Part shown: piece after piece, positions 1 to 4,840 of the stretch
How the letters are laid out: every line of letters begins with the position of its first letter
Position numbering within the stretch: position 1 is the first letter of the stretch
Assembly (NCBI GenBank): GCA_002409365.1
Contig: DHUW01000027.1
Coordinates: 2,919-8,804 of the forward strand
DNA from: Anaerolineaceae bacterium UBA5224
GTDB lineage: Bacteria > Chloroflexota > Anaerolineae > Anaerolineales > Anaerolineaceae
Reading direction: 5' to 3'
Length of the DNA stretch: 5,886 bases
The notes under the pieces: generated by a model
Told to the model about the DNA's origin: nothing
What the model saw: the letters and a program-made list of their open reading frames with translations, nothing else
Databases searched by the model: none
Made by a program: the position numbers and the translations under genes

Positions 1-55
1 TTAACTCTTCAGCCAGCTCTTCTTTGTTCAAATCGAGAATTAGTTGTTTATCCAT
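1..55 (-). CDS. N-terminus of a partial gene, possibly 23S rRNA (adenine-2503-C2)-methyltransferase RlmN
   Basis: An ATG at 55-53 opens a frame that runs off the left edge. The 18 visible codons give MDKQLILDLNKEELAEEL. The ATG lies inside the last codons of the HAD phosphatase gene, so the two overlap by 8 nt (ATGGATAA), an arrangement typical of translational coupling. No Shine-Dalgarno sequence is visible before it, which also fits coupling. The pattern 'L-x-D-L-x-x-x-E-L' at the extreme N-terminus resembles the start of RlmN, the radical-SAM enzyme that methylates A2503 of 23S rRNA, but the catalytic core is outside the window. That the frame is real is fairly likely from the overlap; the RlmN name is a guess from about 15 residues. 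Other small or regulatory proteins could begin the same way. Confidence 0.5.
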   Translation of the reverse strand, partial: MDKQLILDLNKEELAEEL

Positions 56-845
56 TGATCAAAACCGTCAGATTTTCTGCAATGATATCAGGCTGGAGGT
101 CCGACTTTGAAAGGTCTTCAAGTGTACTGACCCCCGAAAGCAAGAAGGCTGAATGGAAACCACCCCGATGCGCACCTAAGATGTCCGTTTCCAGGCGATC
201 TCCAACGCATAAAACCTGATCTGCTGTTAGTCCCATGACTTTCATTGCCTGAATGTACATGGCAGGAGAAGGTTTACCGATAACCAGGGGTTCTTTGCCG
301 GCTGCTGTCTGGATTGCAGCAACCATACTGCCAGCGCCGGGTGCCAGTCCATTAGGTGTCGGGTAAGTGGCATCAGTGTTGGTTGCGATGAATTCTGCTC
401 CTGAACGAACCTGCCTTGAGGCATAGTCTATCTTGCTGTAGGTCAATTTCTGGTCAAGCCCGACGATTACCATGTCAGCTTGTCTTTTGTCGCCTTCCGG
501 CAGTACCTCAAAACCTCTTTTTCGAGCATCCTTCTCAAAGGATTGCGATCCCACGATGTAAATGAGATGTTTACCTGGGTGAGAATTGCGTACGATAAAA
601 AATGTTGCCACAGCACTGGTGAGGATCCGCTCAGGCTTGACCACGACTCCGAAACCAGCCAGTTTCTCCTGGTATTCCTCGATAGTCTTAGCTGAATTAT
701 TTGTCGCCAAAACAAAATCAAGCCCGAGATCTTGAATTTGGTCAAAAATCCCGGGCAGGTTACCAAGTGGTTTGTTATCATGCCAAAGGACCCCATCCAT
801 ATCGAGGATGAGGCCTTTGAGCATGGGAAAATGATCTGTGATCAT
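48..845 (-). CDS. HAD-superfamily phosphatase, NagD/4-nitrophenylphosphatase-like (subclass IIA)
   Basis: This 265-residue protein is of normal length for NagD-type HAD hydrolases, which remove phosphate from small phosphorylated metabolites in the cytoplasm (sugar phosphates, nucleotides, phosphoglycolate). Motif I is DMDGVLW with the expected nucleophile Asp15 and acid/base Asp17. Motif II is ATNNS (Thr48). The motif III lysine is Lys191 in IGKPSP, and motif IV is GDRLETD (Asp216, Asp221) for Mg binding. The roughly 120 residues between motifs II and III form the C2-type cap, and GLAPGAG (166-172) is typical of the NagD cap. The ATG at 845-843 lies 2 nt after the clpP stop and has no clear ribosome binding site, so translation is probably coupled to clpP. 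Met8 is an alternative start. The 3' end overlaps the next gene. The substrate cannot be read from the sequence. Confidence 0.9.
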   Translation of the reverse strand: MITDHFPMLKGLILDMDGVLWHDNKPLGNLPGIFDQIQDLGLDFVLATNNSAKTIEEYQEKLAGFGVVVKPERILTSAVATFFIVRNSHPGKHLIYIVGSQSFEKDARKRGFEVLPEGDKRQADMVIVGLDQKLTYSKIDYASRQVRSGAEFIATNTDATYPTPNGLAPGAGSMVAAIQTAAGKEPLVIGKPSPAMYIQAMKVMGLTADQVLCVGDRLETDILGAHRGGFHSAFLLSGVSTLEDLSKSDLQPDIIAENLTVLING

Positions 846-847
846 TT

Positions 848-1453
848 CTACTTTTGAGGAGGTGTCAATACCTTATCGATCAATCCGTATTTCAATGCTT
901 GATCAGCTGTCATATAGAAATCCCGATCGGTATCCCGTTCAATAACCTCGAGAGGTTGACCTGTAGCGTTTGCAAAGAATTTATTCAAAGACGACTTAAG
1001 GCGAAGGATTTCTTTTGCCATAATTTCGATGTCCGAGGCTTGACCCTCAGTACCGCCCAACGGTTGATGCAGGTGAATTGTGGCATGGGGCAGGGCATAA
1101 CGCTGACCTTTGGTACCGCCAGCCAACAGAACAGTGCCGAAACTTGCGGTAACCCCGACTGCTACAGTACTGATTGGGTTGGAGATCATCTGCATTGTGT
1201 CCAGGATAGCAAGACCAGCATAAATAGAACCACCAGGAGAATTGATATACATCTGGATCGATTTGTCAGGGTCTATCTGGCTCAGATACAGAAGCTGAGC
1301 GACAATTACGTTGGCAACCTGGTCGTTGATGGCTGAACCAACAAAAACGATGCGTTCTTTAAGCAGTAAAGAGTAAATATCATAAGCACGATCACCATTG
1401 GCAGTCCGTTCGACTACCATTGGGATCACTGATTTAAAGTCATTATTTTGCAT
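848..1453 (-). CDS. clpP: ATP-dependent Clp protease proteolytic subunit ClpP
   Basis: ClpP is the tetradecameric serine peptidase that degrades unfolded or tagged proteins fed to it by ClpX, ClpA or ClpC in the cytoplasm. The catalytic triad is visible. Numbered from the upstream ATG at 1459, Ser106 lies in GVTASFGTVLL, His131 in IHLHQPLGG and Asp180 in RDTDRD; the 25- and 49-residue spacings match E. coli ClpP. The oligomerisation and substrate segment YINSPGGSIYAG (71-82) is also present. Two in-frame ATGs exist, at 1459-1457 and 1453-1451. The AAAGGA motif is only 1 nt from the first but 7 nt from the second, so I chose the second (201 residues, MQNNDF start). If the first is used, the gene ends at 1459. 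There is no long propeptide. It follows tig after an 87-nt gap without an obvious terminator. A HAD phosphatase gene, not clpX, lies downstream. Confidence 0.96.
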   Translation of the reverse strand: MQNNDFKSVIPMVVERTANGDRAYDIYSLLLKERIVFVGSAINDQVANVIVAQLLYLSQIDPDKSIQMYINSPGGSIYAGLAILDTMQMISNPISTVAVGVTASFGTVLLAGGTKGQRYALPHATIHLHQPLGGTEGQASDIEIMAKEILRLKSSLNKFFANATGQPLEVIERDTDRDFYMTADQALKYGLIDKVLTPPQK

Positions 1454-1460
1454 ATTCATT

Positions 1461-1467
1461 TCCTTTT
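1461..1467 (-). promoter_or_regulatory. Ribosome binding site that favours the second clpP ATG
   Basis: On the minus strand AAAAGGA precedes the clpP start region. Only 1 nt separates it from the ATG at 1459, too short for normal initiation, while 7 nt separate it from the ATG at 1453. The spacing therefore supports the inner start and removes two residues from the longest reading. Confidence 0.6.
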
Positions 1468-1540
1468 TTACCTATCAGTTTACTGCCTCATTATTAGAAA
1501 ATCGTAAGTCTTCAGGGTTCTTTTCCGGAGCGGTTTCAAC

Positions 1541-2986
1541 CTAAGATTCAGGTTCGGCTGGTTTGGATTCTTCCTGGAGAGCATCCATGACGCCTTCTAC
1601 TGCTTCTTCTTCAGAAACCTCATTTTTACTGGCTTCTTCTTCGGCAGGGATGGAATCAGGATCAGCCAGTTTTCTCAGTTGCAGCCGGATGGCTTTTTCC
1701 AGGGCGTTGGTGGCGGCATTATTGGAAATGGCTTCAGTAAAGCGTTTTTTGCCAAGTTCTTTTTCGGTACTCTCATATTCACCGCTCATGAGCAGCGAAT
1801 TAATGACAGCGGTAACTTCGTCCTGCAATTGTTGCTGGGTGACAGTGACATTATATTTTTTTGACACTGCATCCATAACCAGGGAACGCTCAAGGCGGTC
1901 TTTGGCAGTTTGTTTAACTTCTTCCTCGATAAACTGATCTTTATCCAATTTACGGACCTTGAGGTAAAGATCCAGGTCCAAACCCCGGTGTTCGAGGTCG
2001 TGCTCGATACGATGCAGGACGTCGTCTTCTTCGTCTTTGATCATCTGGGGCGGGTATTTCATGGTGGCACTAGAACGCAGGGTATCGACTAGGTCAAGAT
2101 AATAGGTTTCGTCATATTCAGAGGTTTTATCGCTCTCGAGTTTCTGATGGACAGCCTGCTTGAGGTCCTCCTCGTCTTTAAATCCACCCATAGAGGTTAA
2201 AAATTCTTCATCAATGGCGGGTAATTCCAGTTCTTTTACTGACTGAATGTTCAAATCGAAGCGTACTGTCTTGCCGGCTAAAACGCTATCCGATGCATCT
2301 TCCGGGAAGGTATGGGTGAGCGAGACCTGGTCACCCGCTTTTTTGCCAATCAGTTCCCGGGCAAAACCCTGGTAAGGCCATTCGGAGTCTTTCTCTTCCT
2401 TTTTGGTTGGGATCAAAGTTTGTTGAGGTGCAGATTTCACCAATACTGCATCTTCAGAGTTCTCAGGATTTTCATCGACGGCTTCCAGGGTCATGTAAAC
2501 CAGTTGGTTAACCTTAGCTTCTCCCTCGACAGGGACGATATTGGCACGATTCCGGCGCATTTGCAAGATGAAGTCATCCACGTCGTTATCGGTGACTACC
2601 GGCGGCTCGTAGGTTTTCTTTAAGCTTTCCACATCACCAAGCTCAGTTTCAGGGGCAAGCGGAATCAGAAAATCGAATACAGGAGGCTCCTGGCTGGGAA
2701 TATTTTCAAGGTTTCCAGGACCGTAAGGTTCAATGTTCTCTTGTTCCAGAACCTGGGGGTAGATGTCGTTCAGCATTAAATCGATCGCGTCCTCTGTGAC
2801 AGCAGCCTCTCCAACATGTGCTAAAACCACATTGTAAGGTGCTTTTCCAGGGCGAAAGCCTGGAATGTGCGTCTTTTGAGCGATTTTGCGCGCAGCCTTG
2901 TGTTTGAAACCTTCCAGGGTTTCCTGGTCAAATTCAGCCCGCACACGGACCTGGTGGTCATCAGTAAAAGTTTTTTCAGTTTTCAA
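1541..2986 (-). CDS. tig: Trigger factor, ribosome-associated chaperone
   Basis: Trigger factor binds the ribosome near the exit tunnel (protein L23) and shields nascent chains. The N-terminal ribosome-binding domain is clear at residues 1-115, with the ribosome-docking signature GFRPGKAP at 43-50. The middle region (about 155-252) corresponds to the FKBP-type PPIase domain. Its second half is recognisable (ELIGKKAGD, then TFPED and LAGK), but the first half lacks the usual DGxxFEGG and GxxIPGFE elements, so prolyl isomerase activity is doubtful. Residues 255-440 form the helical C-terminal chaperone arms. An acidic tail at 441-481 has 15 Asp/Glu and only 2 Lys. At 481 residues it is longer than the 432 of E. 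coli, mainly because of the tail and insertions. The start is TTG, fixed by a GAGG ribosome binding site 6 nt upstream. It lies 27 nt behind tRNA-Leu and ahead of clpP, a common partner. Confidence 0.95.
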   Translation of the reverse strand: MKTEKTFTDDHQVRVRAEFDQETLEGFKHKAARKIAQKTHIPGFRPGKAPYNVVLAHVGEAAVTEDAIDLMLNDIYPQVLEQENIEPYGPGNLENIPSQEPPVFDFLIPLAPETELGDVESLKKTYEPPVVTDNDVDDFILQMRRNRANIVPVEGEAKVNQLVYMTLEAVDENPENSEDAVLVKSAPQQTLIPTKKEEKDSEWPYQGFARELIGKKAGDQVSLTHTFPEDASDSVLAGKTVRFDLNIQSVKELELPAIDEEFLTSMGGFKDEEDLKQAVHQKLESDKTSEYDETYYLDLVDTLRSSATMKYPPQMIKDEEDDVLHRIEHDLEHRGLDLDLYLKVRKLDKDQFIEEEVKQTAKDRLERSLVMDAVSKKYNVTVTQQQLQDEVTAVINSLLMSGEYESTEKELGKKRFTEAISNNAATNALEKAIRLQLRKLADPDSIPAEEEASKNEVSEEEAVEGVMDALQEESKPAEPES

Positions 2987-2992
2987 AATATA

Positions 2993-2999
2993 CCTCTTT
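2993..2999 (-). promoter_or_regulatory. Ribosome binding site for the tig TTG start
   Basis: AAAGAGG on the minus strand lies 6 nt before TTG (2986-2984). No ATG or GTG with comparable spacing exists nearby, so the motif decides the non-ATG start. The translation from that TTG gives the normal trigger factor N-terminus. The site falls in the 27-nt gap behind the tRNA. Confidence 0.75.
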
Positions 3000-3013
3000 G
3001 GTTAAATGTGAAG

Positions 3014-3095
3014 TGGGGAAAGAGGGGCTCGAACCCTCACGCGTCGCCGCACATGATCCTAAGTCATGCCTGTCTGCCAATTCCAGCACTTCCCC
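3014..3095 (-). tRNA. tRNA-Leu, anticodon UAG
   Basis: The minus strand folds as a class II (long variable arm) tRNA of 82 nt. The acceptor stem GGGGAAG pairs with TTTCCCC, ending in a G-T wobble, and the discriminator is A (3014). The D-arm has a CTG/CAG stem. The anticodon stem CATGA/TCATG encloses loop CTTAGGA, giving anticodon TAG at 3061-3059, which reads CUN leucine codons. The variable arm forms GCG-GCGA-CGC, and the T-arm is GAGGG, TTCGAGC, CCCTC. The long variable arm and A73 are leucine features. CCA is not encoded: the template continues CTT after A73, so the tail must be added enzymatically. It lies directly upstream of tig with no room for a terminator, so it is probably cut from the leader of the tig transcript. 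Confidence 0.96.
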
Positions 3096-3106
3096 TCAAA
3101 CGAATA

Positions 3107-3135
3107 ATTATATGCTACCAATGATTGCCAGTCAA
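3107..3135 (-). promoter_or_regulatory. Sigma-70-type promoter for tRNA-Leu and probably the tig-clpP operon
   Basis: On the minus strand TTGACT (3135-3130) and TATAAT (3112-3107) are separated by exactly 17 nt. This is near-consensus for a housekeeping promoter: five of six bases at -35 and six of six at -10. Transcription would begin about 4-6 nt before the first base of the tRNA. It sits between the GntR stop codon (3144) and the tRNA. It is the strongest promoter seen upstream of tig, because the tRNA-tig gap is too short for another. Confidence 0.85.
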
Positions 3136-3143
3136 ACCTATTT

Positions 3144-3881
3144 TTACTCTTCTTCCTGAAATCGTGGATGATAGGCAGGACTTGAGACAAAAAAGAATTT
3201 GCTGCCCAGATAAGCAGATTCGTTATATTCGAACGGCAGGTCTGATTGAGTGTAGGAAATATGCTTTACTTCAAGGATTGGTTCGTCCAGCGTACCCAGC
3301 CAGGATTTCTCCTGCTTGGTGGCAAGCCGTGCTCTTAGTTGGTAATCGTCGCATTTTGGAATTATTCCGAGCTCGTCTCTCAGGTAATCATAGAGGGATC
3401 CTTCCAATGTTTGGGGAGGAAGCTCTTTGACAACTTCACCAGATAGGAAGGTACGCGTGATGGCAACCGGTGTGCTGTTTGCACTGCGCAGACGTACAAA
3501 ATAGTAAATCATCGAATCATCCTGGAGGTGAAAAAGTCTGGAGATTTCCTCATTTTCCCTTGCCTGGAGGATCTTAAATTCGAGGACTTTTGAGCCAGGT
3601 TTGGCACCGATGGTATTGATATCCTGGCTAAAACCCCTTGGTTCTGCGATTCGCTTTTGGATTTCTATAGTATTGACAAAGGAACCCTTGCCAGGAATAC
3701 GTCTGATATAACCTTCATGTACAAGCATACTCAGGGCTTTATTAACCGTCATTCGGCTGACATTGTACTGTTTGCACAATTCAACCTCGGTAGGCAGCTG
3801 CTTGTTTGAATAATTACCATCAATGATCTCCCGGATCAGATCCACCCGGATTATTTGATAAACAGGGGTTTTTGTTCGCAT
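3144..3881 (-). CDS. GntR-family transcriptional regulator, HutC subfamily (UTRA domain)
   Basis: This 245-residue protein has the two-part build of HutC-type GntR regulators. A winged helix-turn-helix occupies about residues 6-70, with LPTEVELCKQYNVSRMTVNK (29-48) as the DNA-reading segment and a wing ending in IRRIPGKGSFV. A UTRA ligand-binding domain follows (about 85-235), seen in SRLFHLQDDSMIYYFVRLR and in PVAITRTFL. Such proteins are usually cytoplasmic repressors released by a small ligand, often a sugar phosphate, amino sugar or histidine derivative; the ligand here cannot be predicted. No transport or catabolic gene lies beside it, so its target is unclear beyond possible autoregulation. 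The ATG has no Shine-Dalgarno sequence and lies just after a -10 element, so the transcript may be leaderless. No terminator separates it from the tRNA promoter downstream. Confidence 0.93.
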   Translation of the reverse strand: MRTKTPVYQIIRVDLIREIIDGNYSNKQLPTEVELCKQYNVSRMTVNKALSMLVHEGYIRRIPGKGSFVNTIEIQKRIAEPRGFSQDINTIGAKPGSKVLEFKILQARENEEISRLFHLQDDSMIYYFVRLRSANSTPVAITRTFLSGEVVKELPPQTLEGSLYDYLRDELGIIPKCDDYQLRARLATKQEKSWLGTLDEPILEVKHISYTQSDLPFEYNESAYLGSKFFFVSSPAYHPRFQEEE

Positions 3882-3889
3882 ACGCTAAT

Positions 3890-3917
3890 TTTATACCATA
3901 AATGGGGTAAATGTATA
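3890..3917 (-). promoter_or_regulatory. Extended -10 promoter of the GntR gene, probably giving a leaderless mRNA
   Basis: On the minus strand TGGTATAAA provides an extended -10 (TGn plus TATAAA, 3895-3890). A weak -35, TATACA (3917-3912), lies 16 nt upstream. The start ATG begins only 8 nt after the -10 hexamer, so the expected +1 falls at or within a base or two of the A of ATG. The sequence before the ATG has no Shine-Dalgarno motif. The promoter is plausible but sits in AT-rich DNA, where such matches arise by chance. Confidence 0.5.
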
Positions 3918-3939
3918 GGAAATTCCACAAAAATGTACA
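3909..3939. promoter_or_regulatory. Candidate operator: direct repeat AAATGTAYA
   Basis: AAATGTATA (3909-3917) and AAATGTACA (3931-3939) are direct copies 22 nt apart, about two helical turns. The first covers the proposed -35 of the GntR gene. A 9-bp palindrome, GGAAATTCC (3918-3926), lies between them. Position and spacing suit autoregulation by the GntR protein, which binds as a dimer. There is no experimental or comparative support here, and classical GntR sites are inverted rather than direct repeats. Confidence 0.3.
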
Positions 3940-4000
3940 CAAATTAAAAATTGTCTACTTTCTTCTGACTCGAAAAGAATCAGACCAATCAAAAGGCAAT

Positions 4001-4135
4001 AATCTACATGCTTTAATTACTTATATTGGGGAATAGACAGACCTTTATGGTCATTAGTCAACGTTGCCTACCATACTCTTCTTTTTTAATTTGCATCCAA
4101 TTAACTTGTAGACAGTGTAATGCGCGTAGCCACAA
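4001..4135 (+). repeat. Diverged direct repeat, copy 1
   Basis: This segment aligns with 4238-4373 at an offset of about 237 nt. Shared landmarks in the same order are AATCT (4001), a TTGGRGRA-like stretch (about 4027), ACAG (4037), CTACCA (4068), TCTTCT (4077) and a core TAATGCGCGTAGCCACAA (4118-4135). From CTACCA to the core, 30 of 50 positions agree without gaps. The 18-nt core differs at one base (G/A). Weak similarity continues on both sides, so the original unit may have been about 240 nt. This copy has more frameshifts and stops than copy 2 when read on the plus strand. Confidence 0.6.
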
Positions 4136-4195
4136 AAAGATAGATTTTTACTTACTTATTAGGGGGACAGATAAATAATCATAGGGCGAGATTGA

Positions 4196-4600
4196 GAGCG
4201 TTGTGATTTTTGGGTTTCGAGTGAAATATTCCTCTTCAATCTGCCATTTCGATCACCATTTGGAGGATTTGACTTACAGTCATATTCATATTATTTAAAA
4301 TCAGCTACCAAGATCTTCTATTTATCACTGGAAGTAATCAATTTGGATAACGTATTAATGCGCATAGCCACAATAAATCATTAAAATTTACTCTCATACC
4401 TTAGCAACATATAATTTCTACCGACTATAGATTTCCATTCGAACAATCGAGACTTGAACAACCAACTATGTTAAGAAAGTGAATTGCTTCCTATTTTTCT
4501 TATGGTTGACAGACGGGTCCAGAACAACATGCTCTTCAAATGCAACCTTGTTGCTTCTGATAGGGGCGAAGCAGCCATTGAATTCTGTATATTCCTCTGA
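4196..4600 (+). pseudogene. Possible decayed gene covering repeat copy 2
   Basis: One plus-strand frame stays open for 62 codons (4196-4381) without ATG, GTG or TTG near its beginning. It then continues in the same frame across stops at 4382, 4412 and 4472 to a stop at 4598. The first stretch contains FRSPFGGFDL followed by INLDNVLMRIATINH. The corresponding part of repeat copy 1, read in shifted frames, gives FNYLYWGIDRP, then ILFFFNLHPINL and MRVATKR. The copies share F-x3-[YF]-x-G-x-D, I-N-L and M-R-[VI]-A-T, with several synonymous changes. I read this as the remains of a tandemly duplicated coding segment. The 'SPFGGFD ... Leu-rich helix ... strand' order faintly recalls FemAB/GNAT-like acetyltransferase proteins, but this is from memory and weak. 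A noncoding origin is still possible. Confidence 0.35.
4238..4373 (+). repeat. Diverged direct repeat, copy 2
   Basis: This is the partner of 4001-4135. Landmarks are AATCT (4238), TTTGGAGGA (4259), ACAG (4276), CTACCA (4305), TCTTCT (4314) and core TAATGCGCATAGCCACAA (4356-4373). The constant landmark spacing, with 1-2 nt indels, shows common descent rather than chance matches in AT-rich DNA. A possible, much weaker third trace (AGTGAA at 4478, GACAGAC at 4508, CATGCTCTTC at 4528) lies further right and is not claimed as a copy. Confidence 0.6.
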
Positions 4601-4746
4601 AGTATTTGATTTCAGGATAGTTTGCTTCGTCCTTACATGAGGACAATAAAGAATCAGTGAAAGGAAAGAAGATCGGGGACTAGCTTACCTATAATCAAGG
4701 TATCAGGTTCAAGCTCGCAAACTGGGTTCGCTGATGAAGATCGGGT

Positions 4747-4777
4747 ATTCCATAAAAAAACATGTGTTTTATGGAAT
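4747..4777. repeat. Perfect 11-bp inverted repeat with 9-nt spacer
   Basis: ATTCCATAAAA (4747-4757) and TTTTATGGAAT (4767-4777) are perfectly complementary. The loop region also allows a competing AAAAC/GTTTT pairing in register with a T-run on the minus strand. It lies 53 nt beyond the stop of the PolB-like gene, so it could act as a weak 3' stem-loop for that transcript. It lacks the GC-rich stem and following T-tract of a good intrinsic terminator. A protein-binding palindrome is an equally fair reading. Confidence 0.55.
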
Positions 4778-4823
4778 GTGGGTGAGATGAGAATTGGATA
4801 ATAAGCTGTGGAAGCTTCAACTA

Positions 4824-4840
4824 TATGACCCTACGTCATA
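4824..4840. repeat. Short inverted repeat around the PolB-like stop codon
   Basis: TATGAC (4824-4829) and GTCATA (4835-4840) are perfect complements with a 5-nt spacer that contains the TAG stop (4833-4831). A 6-bp stem of this kind may be chance, and no function is implied. Confidence 0.3.

Larger units (their letters stand above)
3882..4830. other. AT-rich region of about 950 bp without an intact gene
   Basis: Sampled 60-base rows give about 28-43% GC, against about 48% in the genes to the left and about 58% to the right. No intact coding frame with a start and a ribosome binding site is visible. Contents are: the GntR promoter and possible operator at the left end; two diverged direct repeats (4001-4135 and 4238-4373); a plus-strand frame with in-frame stops that looks like a decayed gene (about 4196-4600); and an 11-bp perfect inverted repeat (4747-4777). 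I see no CRISPR array, tRNA, integrase site or flanking terminal repeats of an insertion sequence. Confidence 0.75.

Noticed and set aside
1454..1540. Separate promoter or terminator between tig and clpP
   Set aside because: TAATAAT on the minus strand lacks a suitably spaced -35, and no stable hairpin with a T-tract was found, so the genes are best read as co-transcribed.
854..2623. Plus-strand open frames opposite clpP and tig
   Set aside because: They are antisense shadows of well-identified genes, without ribosome binding sites or recognisable domains.
3963..3983. Hairpin TCTGA...TCAGA as a terminator
   Set aside because: No T-tract follows on either strand, and no gene end lies nearby that would need it.
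4047..4178. A 43-codon plus-strand frame starting at ATG (MVISQRCLPYSS) across repeat copy 1
   Set aside because: It has no ribosome binding site, and it is not in the frames whose peptides match repeat copy 2, so it looks accidental.
4269..4297. Promoter-like TTGACT, 17 nt, TATTTA on the plus strand
   Set aside because: The -10 is weak, the match is not kept in the other repeat copy, and there is no gene to serve.
4387..4415. Promoter-like TTTACT, 17 nt, TATAAT on the plus strand
   Set aside because: The spacing is good, but in DNA of about 30% GC such matches are frequent, and nothing intact lies downstream.
4431..4460. tRNA T-arm-like stretches (GTTCGAAT, GTTCAAG on the minus strand)
   Set aside because: No matching acceptor, anticodon or T stems could be formed around them.
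4466..4684. A 73-codon minus-strand open frame (contains FNGCFAPIRSNKVAFEEH)
   Set aside because: It has no ATG, GTG or TTG start and no recognised motif, and it lies antisense in the same codon phase to the plus-strand decayed frame. A stop-free run of this length is possible by chance in about 950 bp.
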